Source of the DNA: Rhizobium aethiopicum
GTDB lineage: Bacteria > Pseudomonadota > Alphaproteobacteria > Rhizobiales > Rhizobiaceae
Reading direction: 5' to 3'
Assembly (NCBI RefSeq): GCF_014197535.1
Contig: NZ_JACIFV010000017.1
Location: 1-64,000, forward strand
DNA length: 64,000 nt
The notes beneath the pieces were generated by a model, which did no database searches, was not told the DNA's origin, and was given only the letters and a program-made list of their open reading frames with translations. The translations under genes and the position numbers were made by a program. Positions 52,992 to 63,377 of this stretch are shown piece by piece; the stretch's first letter is position 1; the number at the start of each line of letters is the position of its first letter.

Positions 52992-53579
52992 GTGTTTCGA
53001 TTCCCCCTTTTCATCCTGATCACGCTGATCGTCGCCTTCGGCGGCGGCATCATGATTTCGCTTTACGCTCTGGATGCGACACAGGGTTTCGGCGCGATCA
53101 AGCTCGGCGCCTGGGAGGCCTTTCCGGCGTTGCAGACGGTCGATGCCGATCCTTACGCCAAGTCGCACCGGGCACGCGCCGGCAAGCTGCTCTACGGCAG
53201 CGCCGAGGGCCTGACCTTCACGGCGAGCGTCGACGACGAAGGCGCACGGCTGAATGCCGGCTGCCGCTACCGCCTCAGCGGACAGACGCCGCCCGCCCGG
53301 CTCTGGACGCTGTTTACCGCCGACAATGGCGGCAATCCGGCGGCGGTGAAGACTGGGCTTCCGGCGGCGCTTAATTCCTGGACGGTGCTGCGCCAGCCCG
53401 ACAGCAGCTTCTCGATCGAGATCTCCGCCGCCGCTCAGCCGGGCAACTGGGTGGCCTTGCCGCAGGCCGGCACCTTCCGGCTGGTGCTGACGCTGTTCGA
53501 TACGCCGACCGCCGGCAGCTCCGGCGTAATCGATCTCGCCATGCCGAAGCTCACCAAGACCGGATGCGGCAATGCTTAG
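52992..53579 (+). CDS. DUF1214 domain protein
   Basis: The 195-residue protein starts at GTG 52992 (MFRFPLFILITLIVAFGGG). It has one N-terminal membrane anchor and a periplasmic beta-rich DUF1214 domain (SAEGLTFTASVDDEGARLNA, LWTLFTADNGGN, GNWVALPQAGTFRLVLTLFD). Its stop overlaps the next start by 8 bp. In many bacteria DUF1254 and DUF1214 occur in one chain; here they are separate genes. Function unknown. Confidence 0.82.
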   Translation: MFRFPLFILITLIVAFGGGIMISLYALDATQGFGAIKLGAWEAFPALQTVDADPYAKSHRARAGKLLYGSAEGLTFTASVDDEGARLNAGCRYRLSGQTPPARLWTLFTADNGGNPAAVKTGLPAALNSWTVLRQPDSSFSIEISAAAQPGNWVALPQAGTFRLVLTLFDTPTAGSSGVIDLAMPKLTKTGCGNA

Positions 53580-54123
53580 GATACTCTTCGCCATCCTGAC
53601 CGGGCTTTTCGGTGCGGCGCTCTTGCATCTCGTCATCATCCTGTCGCTGCCGCATTTCACCGGCAGGGATGCGGCGACCCGCGTGGCGGCAGAGGGCGAT
53701 CTCAACAATTTCTATCTGCTCGGCGAGCAGTACGACGAGGCCGGCCTTGCCAATGGCGACCCCTTCCTGCGGACCGCCGTCTGCTCCTTCGACGTCGAGG
53801 ATGCGCCGGTGCATTTCACCGCCAAGGGCAATGTGCCCTTCTGGTCGATTGCCATCTACGACAGCGCCTCCAACGAGGTGTTCAGCATGAATGACCGGAC
53901 CTCCGTCGGCGGCGCGCTCGACGTCCTAGCCGGCGGCCCGATTCAGTTGACGGACCTGCGCAAGAACCTGCCGAAGGAACTGGATCAAGCGATCCTGGTG
54001 GAAATGGCGCGGCCGGACGGTTACGCCGTGTTAAGGACGCTGGCACCGCAGGCAAGCTTCGACGAAGCAGCGCGCAACTTCCTGACGGAAGCGGGCTGCG
54101 AGCAATTCACCCCCGGCAATTAA
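53572..54123 (+). CDS. DUF1254 domain protein
   Basis: The 183-residue protein begins with a membrane anchor (ILFAILTGLFGAALLHLVIIL) and a periplasmic domain with AVCSFDVEDAPVHFTAKGNVPFWSIAIYD (given in part here: FWSIAIYDSASNEVFS), typical of the DUF1254 half of split DUF1254/1214 pairs. It overlaps the DUF1214 gene, indicating coupled translation and probably a membrane complex. Function unknown. Confidence 0.8.
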   Translation: MLRILFAILTGLFGAALLHLVIILSLPHFTGRDAATRVAAEGDLNNFYLLGEQYDEAGLANGDPFLRTAVCSFDVEDAPVHFTAKGNVPFWSIAIYDSASNEVFSMNDRTSVGGALDVLAGGPIQLTDLRKNLPKELDQAILVEMARPDGYAVLRTLAPQASFDEAARNFLTEAGCEQFTPGN

Positions 54124-54175
54124 GCGGGATGTCTGTTCTCAATTTCGGCATCATGCTCTGGGGTTGAAGAAGCGC

Positions 54176-54343
54176 TTACTTCTTCCTGGCGCGCGGCGCG
54201 GGCGCCGGACCATGTCTAGGGTTCTCGGCGAGCCGCTCGTAGCGGACCCCGGTGAACCAGAGGATCTTGGCTTCGCGCGGTTCCTTGTCCGGGCGACGCG
54301 GCGCCCGCGGCCGCCGATCCGCCAATGCGACTACTATTGCCAT
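54176..54343 (-). CDS. Small basic hypothetical protein (55 aa)
   Basis: The ATG at 54343 (MAIVVALADRRPRAPRRPDK) follows GGAGACGAGA. The product is Arg/Pro-rich with a conserved-looking core ILWFTGVRYERL and a Lys/Arg tail. It is convergent with the DUF1254 gene. I do not know its function; the core and the ribosome site make it more likely real than the overlapping frames. Confidence 0.5.
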   Translation of the reverse strand: MAIVVALADRRPRAPRRPDKEPREAKILWFTGVRYERLAENPRHGPAPAPRARKK

Positions 54344-55247
54344 TCTCGTCTCCATGCACTGCCCGAGACGGATGAACTTGCGACGGATTTCACCCTGCCC
54401 GCCAATCTGCGGGCCGGCGCGTCCTGCGGTGCCGGCACGGCCGAACCGAGGGCATTCGCGCCTTTCCCACGGCACCTGACTGAAATACCGTGATGCGGAG
54501 TTTCGACGATCCAAACACTCAAATCGCGTCGTTCCTGTCCGAATTGAGACACATGACAGTTAACAGTTTACTAATATTCGGCGGCTGCCAAATACAGTTT
54601 CCGTAACTTCCTCTTCAACGCTTGAAGAGTCGATTTGGTTTCATGCCTCCGCGGAAAGTCCGGAAGGCGGCCGATAATATAAAATTGGAAACAATTCATA
54701 TGGTTGACGGCTTCTGCCTGCCGCAGGCGGTGCCCGTGTTGCAAATATGCGGCACAAAAATATTCGTTGCGGCCGATCCGGAGCGGCTTTGGTTTGTCCT
54801 GCATCGGCCACGCGTTTCGGGAGAGGGCCCGATTGCAGTTCCCGCCATACTTGAAACGGCTGCAGCGGCCCGATTTTCATCTTTCTCGTTGCGGCATGTT
54901 CGAATCGCCGGACCCGATCCGGAGGGAGGAACGAGCTGTTTCAGCCGCCGCACCGGCAGTGGGAACTGCCGCAGCGCCCTTTCAAAATCGGTCGCCTTTC
55001 GATTGCCGGCTAACCATTCGCCGCTCATTCCGCAGGTATATTTCTGTATCATTTTAATAAAATCTTCAGCATCCATTAACCGTACCGGTGTAGGATTTGT
55101 TCATATCCGTGTGGTCCGAGAGGCGTCCCCGCCAGCGCTATCGGCCCGTGGTTTCCCTTGGTTCTGCGTTTTCAGGGTGTGCTTGTGCGTGACCGGTTTC
55201 GAGACCTAGAGGGCCCGTTGGCCGTCAGGAAAAAGGACGTGGTGTTA
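54344..55247. other. About 900 bp without a convincing gene, AT-richer than surroundings
   Basis: The sequence includes runs such as TTTTAATAAAATC near 55060 and is lower in GC than the flanking genes. Long frames exist (plus strand 54622-55209; minus strand 54696-55076) but have no ribosome site or family look. The end near 55060-55240 likely holds the promoter of the DUF2336 gene. It could include an unrecognised small RNA; I see no specific evidence. Confidence 0.4.
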
Positions 55248-56234
55248 ATGGCGACTGTGAGTAGTTTCGAGAGCCTGTCTCATCCGACACGATCCGAGCT
55301 GCGCCAATTCGCCGAGCTTTTCACACCGCTGTTCCAGGCTTCCTCCGACGAGGCCAAGCGCCAGGCAGTCGCCGCACTTTCCCAATGCGAGACCATGCCG
55401 GCAGCCGTGGCGCTGTTCATCGGCAATCAGCCGATTGAAATCGCCGCGCCTTTCCTTATCGCCTCGAAGGCCGTTGCCGACGACACGTTGATCACCATCG
55501 CGCGCATGCAGGGTGCGGCGCATGTCAAGGCGATCGTCAGCCGCGACTCGCTCTCGCCGAAGGTCATCGACGCGCTGGTGGCGTTGCGCCAGACCCAGCC
55601 GCGCTCCGCGACCGCTTCGGCGCCGATCACGGAATCGGTGGCCGTCCCGCTCTCGCCAGTCCAGGTGGAGAGCAATGAGGCTGAAGCGCTGGAGGAGCAG
55701 CGGATCGCCAATGAAGAAGCCTTGCGCGGGCGCATTCTGGATCTTGCCGGCCATCTCGGCCGTGACGATCAAGACAGGCTCGGCCTGCGCACCCTCACCG
55801 ATATTCAGGAGGCGCTGCTGGTGCGCTTCGCCCGCTCGCACGAGGCGACGCATTTCGCCACCGCACTCGCCGATGCGCTTTCCGCCAGCCGCTGGCTTGC
55901 CGAACGCATCATGCTCGACCTCTCCGGCCAGCAGCTCGCCACGACGCTGACGAGCCTCGGCATGGGCTTTCTCGACGCCGTCTTCGTGCTGGAACGATTC
56001 TATCCGCATCTTGCCGAACAACAGCACAATGTGACGCGCGGTTGGATGGTGCTCGATGCGCTCGATCCGGAAGAATGCCACGAAAGAGTGGAAGCCTGGC
56101 GGCGCGCCGATCGCTACACTTACACGGCCGAGGTGCCCGATTCGCGCACATCTCGGGAAACGGAAACCCACCGCTTCGCCCGCCAGGCGCCGGTGCAGCG
56201 CGACATGCGCGCGCTGGGGCGGCGGTCGCGTTGA
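55248..56234 (+). CDS. DUF2336 family protein
   Basis: The 328-residue soluble, mostly helical protein starts at ATG 55248 (MATVSSFESLSHPTRSELRQ). Features of this alphaproteobacterial family are the HEAT-like N-terminal repeats (IEIAAPFLIASKAVADDTL) and the C-terminal helical segment (LEDERFY-like VLERFYPHLAEQQH). Function unknown. It is convergent with the DUF1491 gene. Confidence 0.85.
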   Translation: MATVSSFESLSHPTRSELRQFAELFTPLFQASSDEAKRQAVAALSQCETMPAAVALFIGNQPIEIAAPFLIASKAVADDTLITIARMQGAAHVKAIVSRDSLSPKVIDALVALRQTQPRSATASAPITESVAVPLSPVQVESNEAEALEEQRIANEEALRGRILDLAGHLGRDDQDRLGLRTLTDIQEALLVRFARSHEATHFATALADALSASRWLAERIMLDLSGQQLATTLTSLGMGFLDAVFVLERFYPHLAEQQHNVTRGWMVLDALDPEECHERVEAWRRADRYTYTAEVPDSRTSRETETHRFARQAPVQRDMRALGRRSR

Positions 56235-56253
56235 GTTGAAGAAGACCTGACCC

Positions 56254-56598
56254 TCAGCGATCCCCCGCCAAGGGGATCACGTCCCCCAATTCCTCCGCCT
56301 CCAGCTCGACGATCCAGAGATCGGGGTCGAAGCGGCGTTCGCGATCCAGCATCGCCCGCACCGCTTCCGGCTCGCTGCGCGCGAGACGGACTTCGAACAG
56401 CCGGTCGCGGATCTCGTCTTCACCGAAAGCGGTCTGCGGCGCCGGCGCATAGAGCGTTTCCAGACCGTCGCGAAAGTGCTGGCGGATAAAGATCGCGCCC
56501 GCCTCCTCCGCACCCTTCTTCTCCACGGCGGCGAAATCGCCGCTCGCGAAGACGCGGCGCAAAAGCGAGGAAACGAAGATGTCGGCGCGCAATCTCAT
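56254..56598 (-). CDS. DUF1491 family protein
   Basis: The 114-residue protein matches DUF1491 (MRLRADIFVSSLLRRVF, IFIRQHFRDGLETLY, FDPDLWIVELEAEE). It is on the same strand as, and 57 bp downstream of, the soluble chemoreceptor gene and probably shares its transcript. Function unknown. Confidence 0.85.
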   Translation of the reverse strand: MRLRADIFVSSLLRRVFASGDFAAVEKKGAEEAGAIFIRQHFRDGLETLYAPAPQTAFGEDEIRDRLFEVRLARSEPEAVRAMLDRERRFDPDLWIVELEAEELGDVIPLAGDR

Positions 56599-56655
56599 CG
56601 AGGCGATATAGACCGCGCCGCGGGCGCCGGCAATCCGCAGATATTGACGAATGCA

Positions 56656-58104
56656 TCAGACCTTGACCGCCAGCCGCAAGCCGCCCCAGTGGCGGCCCCT
56701 GACGGTGATCGGCGCGGAGATATCCTTCATCATCACGAAATTGCCGCCGCCCATGTCGCGCCGGTAGGTCTGGACGAGGAAAGGCGCGGTGCTGCGGCCG
56801 GCGGCAAGACCGACGCGATCGGCGAAGATGCGGCGATTGCGGCAATTGGCAGTGTTCCAGACGACGTCGCCCGGCCGCTGCGGCTGCGAAAACTTCCGGT
56901 TATGGGTCGGCAGATAGCCGTTTTCGTCGATGGCCGCGCAGAAGGCGACGCGCTCGTCCAGGGCAACGACGGGCTCCTGGATCGGCGGCAGCAGACGGTC
57001 GGTGAGCTCGGTGAAGGCGGCGACCATCTGAACCGGATCGGTGCCTGACATCGGCCAGTAACGACGGTCGAAAAGGGCGTCGAAGCCGATCTGACCCTCG
57101 GCGACGGCGCGTTCGAAAGCGCCTGATATCTGCCTTGCCACCGATTGCGCCTCCTCGATCCAACGGCTGTCGGCGGTCTTGACGCCGGCGCTCGCCGTCA
57201 GCTGGATCAGCGTTTCCGAGAGGCCGACGACGCTGTCGACGCGCTTTGCCGCCTGCTGCAGCCTGACATTCGAACCGGCGACCTCGCCGGACATCTCGCC
57301 GAGCTTCTGGACGAAACCGGCGCATTGCTGGTCGACCGCCTCGGTGGTGTTGGCCATGACGGTCGAACTGTCGAGAATGCGGGTGATGACGTGTTCCATG
57401 CTTTCGAAGGCGCCGCGCATCGCCTCCGACTTGTCGCGCACGCCGGCGGCACTGTGGCGGGCATCGCCGCCGACCGCCGACAGCCGGTCGATCTTCACCC
57501 GCAACTCATCCAGCGTATCCTGAATGGAGCCGGTCGCCTTCGACGTCTGCAGCGAAAGGGCGCGCACTTCGGCGGCGACGACGGCGAAACCCTTGCCTGC
57601 ATCGCCGGCACGCGCCGCCTCGATCGCGGCGTTCAGCGCCAGGAGGTTGGTCTGGCGGGCGATCGTGCTGATCTCCTCGGCAATCTTGTCGACATCGGCC
57701 AGCGATTTGGAGAAGCCGGCGATTTCAGCGCCGATGACATTTGAGGACTGAACCATATGGCCGATCTCGGCAACGGAGCCGGACATGCGGTCGGCCGACT
57801 CCTTCAGCATCTGGCGGGCTTCGGCCGCCGTGCGGTCGGTCTCGCGCAGCGACAGGGCGACCGAGCGATTGGTCTCGGCAATCGAAAGGGCGGTACTGGT
57901 GACATGATCGAAGGCGGAGGCGTGGCGCGCCGACATCGCCGCCATGTCCTGGATGGCGCCGGCAATATCGACGAGATCGATGCCAAGAGTGGAGGCTTCT
58001 TCGGCAAGGCGCTGCAGGATATGGCGCAAAGCCTCGCGATCCAGGCTTTTCGCTTCGACCGCCGGTTCTCCGGCCTGATCGTCTATCGCCTTCAGCGCAT
58101 GCAT
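56656..58104 (-). CDS. Soluble methyl-accepting chemotaxis protein with C-terminal sensor domain
   Basis: The product is about 482 residues from ATG 58104 (MHALKAIDDQAGEP) with no membrane segment. A long coiled coil contains the highly conserved signalling hairpin (IARQTNLLALNAAIEAARAG near residue 150) for CheA/CheW contact. After it comes a C-terminal globular domain (about 325-480) with RVAFCAAIDENGYLPTHNRK and DISAPITVRGRHWGGLRL, a PAS/Cache-like sensor found in cytoplasmic receptors. So the sensor follows the signalling domain, opposite to classical MCPs. The ligand is unknown. Confidence 0.88.
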   Translation of the reverse strand: MHALKAIDDQAGEPAVEAKSLDREALRHILQRLAEEASTLGIDLVDIAGAIQDMAAMSARHASAFDHVTSTALSIAETNRSVALSLRETDRTAAEARQMLKESADRMSGSVAEIGHMVQSSNVIGAEIAGFSKSLADVDKIAEEISTIARQTNLLALNAAIEAARAGDAGKGFAVVAAEVRALSLQTSKATGSIQDTLDELRVKIDRLSAVGGDARHSAAGVRDKSEAMRGAFESMEHVITRILDSSTVMANTTEAVDQQCAGFVQKLGEMSGEVAGSNVRLQQAAKRVDSVVGLSETLIQLTASAGVKTADSRWIEEAQSVARQISGAFERAVAEGQIGFDALFDRRYWPMSGTDPVQMVAAFTELTDRLLPPIQEPVVALDERVAFCAAIDENGYLPTHNRKFSQPQRPGDVVWNTANCRNRRIFADRVGLAAGRSTAPFLVQTYRRDMGGGNFVMMKDISAPITVRGRHWGGLRLAVKV

Positions 58105-58238
58105 GACCGACAATCCCCCGCCGCAATTGGCAAAGCTTCGGACAACATGGTTAACAAGTTGCAAACGGCGCCGGCATCTTAGACTTAGGTTGTAGCACGA
58201 CGACCGATACTGCGGCTGCGCCGCTTGGCGCGGACGCC

Positions 58239-59166
58239 TTAAATCGCGCCGATTTCCCTCAACTTCTTCAGCACCGCCTCGTTCGGCTCGCCATTTTCGG
58301 GGAGGTTATAGTGCTTCTGGAAGTGGCGGATGGCGGCGCGGGTCTGCTCGCCGGCCACGCCGTCGACGCCGACATTGGCATAGGCCATGTTGGAAAGACC
58401 CTTCTGAATCTTCAGCACCAGGTCAACGGTGGCGAGCTCGCTTGATGGGAGCTGCTTTGCGGCTGACGGAGCCGTCTTGACGGTCTTTTCGGCGCTGCGG
58501 ATCGCAGCGGCGACCGGGTCTTCCGCCGCCGCCTTCGAGGTGACATCTTCAGGCGGTTTTTCCACGGGCACGGTCGAGGGGCCGGCGGCGTCGGTTCTCA
58601 GCGCGGCCAGCACCTGCGGCGTCGCTTCCCCAGTCTGGGCCATGCCGACGGTCTCCTGGAAGAACAGGATGGCGGCGCTGGTGCGGGGACCAATGATGCC
58701 GTCGGCGGTGCCGTTATAGAGGCCGCGGCGCACCAGCTGCTGCTGGATGTCCATGACGAGCTGGCTCGGCTGCTGAGCGGCTGCGGCCGGCGCCGGCGTC
58801 CCGCTGGTGGTGGCGGCGGCATCCTCCGGCCGTTCGATCCGGAAGGTGGTGACGTCAGCCGGCTGTTCGTCGGCTGGACGGCGCGCGCCGAGCACGTTTG
58901 GAGACTGCGGGTCGCGGGTGCGGAAAATCGGGTGCGGATGCAGGCCAGGCTGATACCAGAGCGCGTTGGCCGCAACGAAGGAGAAGATGACGAAGAAGGC
59001 GATCGTGCCGCCGGCGACCGACGGATTACGGCCGATGACGCCGCCGAGCGCAGATGCCCCCTGCAGCCCTAGACCACCCAGCGCGGATGCGCCCTGCAGG
59101 CCGAGGCCGCCGAGCGCGGCCGCACCGGACACGACAAGGCCCGGCTGCTGCCGCCGCTTCTTTCCC

Positions 59167-59195
<29 letters not shown>
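58239..59195 (-). CDS. Peptidoglycan-binding-domain membrane protein
   Basis: The 318-residue protein has a very basic N-terminal tail (MAARKRKSPKGKKRRQQ), two exact 11-residue repeats (ALGGLGLQGAS, residues 27-48), one membrane helix (TIAFFVIFSFVAANALWY), and two PG_binding_1 domains in the periplasm (about 150-200 and 265-315, VGVDGVAGEQTRAAIRHFQKH). Its start overlaps the end of the histidine kinase gene by 29 bp, so the two are probably made together. Confidence 0.88.
59052..59117. repeat. Tandem 33-bp repeat coding for two 11-residue units
   Basis: Two consecutive 33-bp segments encode ALGGLGLQGAS-type units in the peptidoglycan-binding protein, followed by a partial third unit. The DNA copies have diverged slightly at synonymous positions, so the peptide repeat is maintained. 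Confidence 0.8.
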
Positions 59196-60708
<1,513 letters not shown>

Positions 60709-61159
60709 GCAATACCCGCCCAGAGAGGCTGTCTGTCGATGCGGACAATAGGCCCCCGCGACTTAAGGAAAGGATAAGGCAAAGGCGCTGTTCACAGCCA
60801 GAAAGAGCAGAAATTCCCGTTTTGGAGCATCCGAGAGCTCCTTTGCTTTTTGTGGTTAATGGCCGGTAAGCGGCGGATTTCCTTCATATTTCAGCATCAC
60901 GTTAACTCCTGTGGCAAGGCGAGCCGGCAAAAGCCCTGCAATTGCAGGCAGGTGCTGCCCTGATGCTTAACGACAATCGCTCGCATTCGACTTAAATGCC
61001 GCTCAAATGCGCTTCGCTAAAATTTGAATTAAATTTGCCGCAAATGCGCACGAGTTTCGAAAAGCGGCATTCGCAACTTGCCGATAGGGTGAAAGCACAC
61101 CGGACAACCGGCCTGATTCGGCGACAGAACCGAACGGGAAAACAGGATGGGCAACGACA
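60709..61159. other. 451-bp intergenic region between the kinase and DUF5330 genes
   Basis: Divergent-promoter space. It contains the 14-bp palindrome CCTGCAATTGCAGG at 60935 and an AT-rich stretch at 61010-61040. No ORF or RNA gene is evident. Confidence 0.45.
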
Positions 61160-61648
61160 ATGTGGTTTCTGATCAAAGGATCCTTCTGGTTTGGCCTTGT
61201 GCTCGTGCTTCTTTCCGTCTTCAGCACGGAGGGATCCGACAAGCTCGCCGGCGGCCCGCAGTTGCAGCTCTCCGATGCCTTCACGGCAGCGAGCGGTGCC
61301 TATGACTATCTCACCGGCATGTGCTCGGAAAAGCCGGAGGTCTGCGCTAAAGGCGCCGAGACCCTGACGGCGCTCGGCTACCGGGCCCGTGAGGGCGCCC
61401 GTGTCGCTTACGAACTTCTCGACAGCCAATTCACCGACGAACCGACGACGACCGCAAGCCCCGCCGAATCGGCAAACCGGGTGGCAGCCGCCGCGCCCTC
61501 CCTCGCCTCTCCTTCCGTCCAGGAGAAGGTGCGCGAGGCAAAGGCTGCGCTCAACCAGCCGATGCCTTACCGTCCGCCAGTCGACGATGAAGCCGAGACC
61601 GTGGTAACCGGCGCAATCCCGCTGCCGACGCCGAAACCGGCGATCTGA
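61160..61648 (+). CDS. DUF5330 family protein
   Basis: The 162-residue protein has an N-terminal signal/anchor helix (FWFGLVLVLLSVFS), a domain with two cysteines (GMCSEKPEVCAKG, possibly disulfide-linked) and a long Ala/Pro-rich low-complexity tail. It matches DUF5330 of Rhizobiales; function unknown. It is probably attached to the inner membrane facing the periplasm. Confidence 0.82.
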   Translation: MWFLIKGSFWFGLVLVLLSVFSTEGSDKLAGGPQLQLSDAFTAASGAYDYLTGMCSEKPEVCAKGAETLTALGYRAREGARVAYELLDSQFTDEPTTTASPAESANRVAAAAPSLASPSVQEKVREAKAALNQPMPYRPPVDDEAETVVTGAIPLPTPKPAI

Positions 61649-61777
61649 CGAAATTGCGCGAGCAATCGGCCCGCCGCGCATAAGCAACGTTCGGACGCGA
61701 GACCGCGTCTCAATGGAATTCTAAAGCGCGGTGCTATCTTTGAGATTCGCCTGCCGCGCTTTAGGTCCTTGTTTTCC

Positions 61778-61822
61778 GCATGTCGTTCACGCAAAACCGC
61801 TGCACACTTTTGCGCGACATGC
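61778..61822. repeat. Dispersed 45-bp hairpin repeat
   Basis: The ends GCATGTCG and CGACATGC are inverted repeats, and inside them CGCAAAA pairs with TTTTGCG around CCGCTGCACAC. This is a recurrent sequence in Rhizobium genomes as far as I recall. Its AT-rich inner stem differs from the GC-rich RIME elements. Confidence 0.65.
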
Positions 61823-62082
61823 TTTAGAGCTTGCATCGGTGGTCCGCATGACGCGGAAATGCCCCATGCCTGACGTGCCTGCCCTGTTTAATTCAGCAGA
61901 TTGCTGCGCCGTGAGGATGCCCATCCCTCACGGCGTTTCTTTTTGAGAGCGTGTGGCACCAGAATGTGCGGTGGTTTTCGATAGCGACATGCGTAAAAAC
62001 AAAAGCTGGAGCGCGGCATCACTAAGATGGCGCGCTTTAGCGGTTCAAATCTGCAGGTCTATCACCTATATGCAGTTCTAAA

Positions 62083-62125
62083 GCATGTCCGGACGCAAAA
62101 TTGCCGTGTCGTTTTGCCAGCATGC
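62083..62125. repeat. Degenerate copy of the 45-bp hairpin repeat next to sufE
   Basis: GCATGTC and GGACGCAAAA are followed by TCGTTTTGCC and AGCATGC; the outer and inner arms correspond to those at 61778 with changes. It ends 21 bp upstream of the sufE ATG, immediately before the ribosome site AAAAGGTGAAAGG. Confidence 0.5.
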
Positions 62126-62145
62126 CAAAAGGTGAAAGGCTTTTT

Positions 62146-62568
62146 ATGGCATCCCTCGACCAGATCATCCATGACTTCGCCTTCCTGGACGATTGGGAAG
62201 ACCGCTACCGCTATGTCATCGAACTCGGCAGGGCGCTGCCCGAGCTCGCCGAGGAAAAACGCACCTCGGAGAACAAGGTGATGGGCTGCGCCAGCCAGGT
62301 GTGGCTGGTGACGCACACATCGGGCGATCCGGAAAACCCAATCATGAGTTTCGAGGGTGATTCCGACGCGCATATCGTGCGCGGCCTCGTCGCCATCGTG
62401 CTTGCCACCTATTCCGGCAAGCCGGCTTCCGAGATCGCTGCACTCGATGCCTTCGAGATCTTCTCGAAAATCGGTCTGGTGGAGAACCTGTCGTCGCAGC
62501 GCTCGAACGGGCTGCGCTCGATGGTGAAGCGAATCCGGGAAGAGGCGAAAGTCCGCGCCGCGGCCTGA
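62146..62568 (+). CDS. sufE: SufE family Fe-S cluster assembly protein
   Basis: SufE accepts sulfur from the SufS cysteine desulfurase for iron-sulfur cluster assembly. The 140-residue product starts at ATG 62146 behind AAAAGGTGAAAGG. The sulfur-accepting Cys48 is in NKVMGCASQVWL, and the final helices (SNGLRSMVKRIREEAK) match the family. It lies apart from any suf operon here. Confidence 0.92.
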   Translation: MASLDQIIHDFAFLDDWEDRYRYVIELGRALPELAEEKRTSENKVMGCASQVWLVTHTSGDPENPIMSFEGDSDAHIVRGLVAIVLATYSGKPASEIAALDAFEIFSKIGLVENLSSQRSNGLRSMVKRIREEAKVRAAA

Positions 62569-62945
62569 ACGCGATCGATTCGGTCGGCGGGCGCGGCCGA
62601 TTGCGCATTTGCGGAAACGGCCAATCGACTATATTAACACTTTCTTATAGTATAGGAATACATTCTACGCCGCCCTCCCAAGCGTAAGAGGGGCTTCCTG
62701 ATAATATCCCGTCTCCCCCGTGCATGACTTGCGATAGCGGCAGAATTGTCAGGGAGATTATTATCCTCGTTCAGAACAGGATGAACTCTGGGCCGTTCGG
62801 ACCAAAGTCTGAATCCTGCTTTCATTTAACAGGCCGGGACAGCCAACGCCCCGGAAACGCTTCCGGTTTTCGGCATCATGTTTGCGGTACAGACAGAAAA
62901 GCCGGGCACAAGACCCGGCTTTTGTCGTTGACTGCTTCGAAAAGC
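62569..62945. other. 377-bp non-coding region between sufE and rosR
   Basis: AT-rich runs at 62620-62660 and a shared terminator at 62893 are the only features I see. No ORF or RNA gene is evident. Confidence 0.5.
62893..62926. terminator. Bidirectional rho-independent terminator downstream of rosR
   Basis: AAAAGCCGGG and CCCGGCTTTT are perfect inverted arms around a 7-nt loop, flanked by GAC/GTC. The A- and T-tracts make it functional in both directions, terminating rosR (minus) and any transcript from the sufE side (plus). Confidence 0.9.
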
Positions 62946-63377
62946 TCAGCCGCGGCCGCGCTTGCGGCGCTGACCCAAGCCCATCTCCTTTGCCAGGCGC
63001 GAACGCGCTTCGGCATAGGCGGGCGCTACCATCGGGTAGTCGGTCGGCAGGTCCCATTTCTCACGGTATTCTTCCGGCGAGAGACTGTGATGCGTCATGA
63101 GGTGACGCTTGAGGGACTTGAAGTTGCCGCCGCATTCCAGGCACGTAATCTGCTCGTCCTGTACGGACTTGCGGACAGAGACTGCAGGCTTCTGCTTTTC
63201 GACGACGGCCGCAGCGGGCTGCGGTACGGACGTGTTGCTCAGTGCCGAATGCACGTCGGAAATCAGATTCGCCAGGTCGCTGACCGGGACAACGTGGTTG
63301 CTGACATAAGCCGCGACGATGTCGGCCGTCAGTTCCACAAGCAGCTCCGGCCCATTGCCGGTCGCCATATCCGTCAT
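62946..63377 (-). CDS. rosR: MucR/Ros-family zinc-finger transcriptional regulator RosR
   Basis: RosR controls exopolysaccharide synthesis, motility and symbiosis genes in R. leguminosarum. The 143-residue product has the MucR/Ros domain with a C2H2-type zinc finger (Cys79, Cys82, His92, His97 in CLECGGNFKSLKRHLMTHH) and a basic tail RRKRGRG. It has the length of RosR and, as I recall it, nearly the same sequence. A long AT-rich leader lies upstream. Ros-type proteins bind AT-rich DNA and repress their own gene. Confidence 0.92.
   Translation of the reverse strand: MTDMATGNGPELLVELTADIVAAYVSNHVVPVSDLANLISDVHSALSNTSVPQPAAAVVEKQKPAVSVRKSVQDEQITCLECGGNFKSLKRHLMTHHSLSPEEYREKWDLPTDYPMVAPAYAEARSRLAKEMGLGQRRKRGRG

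Larger units (their letters stand above)
61649..62145. other. Intergenic region with dispersed repeats upstream of sufE
   Basis: About 500 bp hold a repeat at 61778-61822 and a related, degenerate copy at 62083-62125. Between them the sequence is non-coding with hairpin-forming pieces (for example around 61905-61945, CCGTGAGG...CCTCACGG). The sufE ribosome site lies at the end. Confidence 0.55.

Noticed and set aside
54696..55076. 126-codon frame on the minus strand (MDAEDFIKMIQKY...)
   Set aside because: The first 60 residues look almost plausible, but there is no ribosome site and the second half is low-complexity; it needs homology support.
54622..55209. 195-codon frame on the plus strand
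   Set aside because: No ribosome site and an irregular composition with many Cys, Arg and Ser; it would cover the probable DUF2336 promoter.
60935..60948. CCTGCAATTGCAGG palindrome as an operator
   Set aside because: Only 14 bp, far from both start codons, and without neighbouring symmetry; treated as chance.
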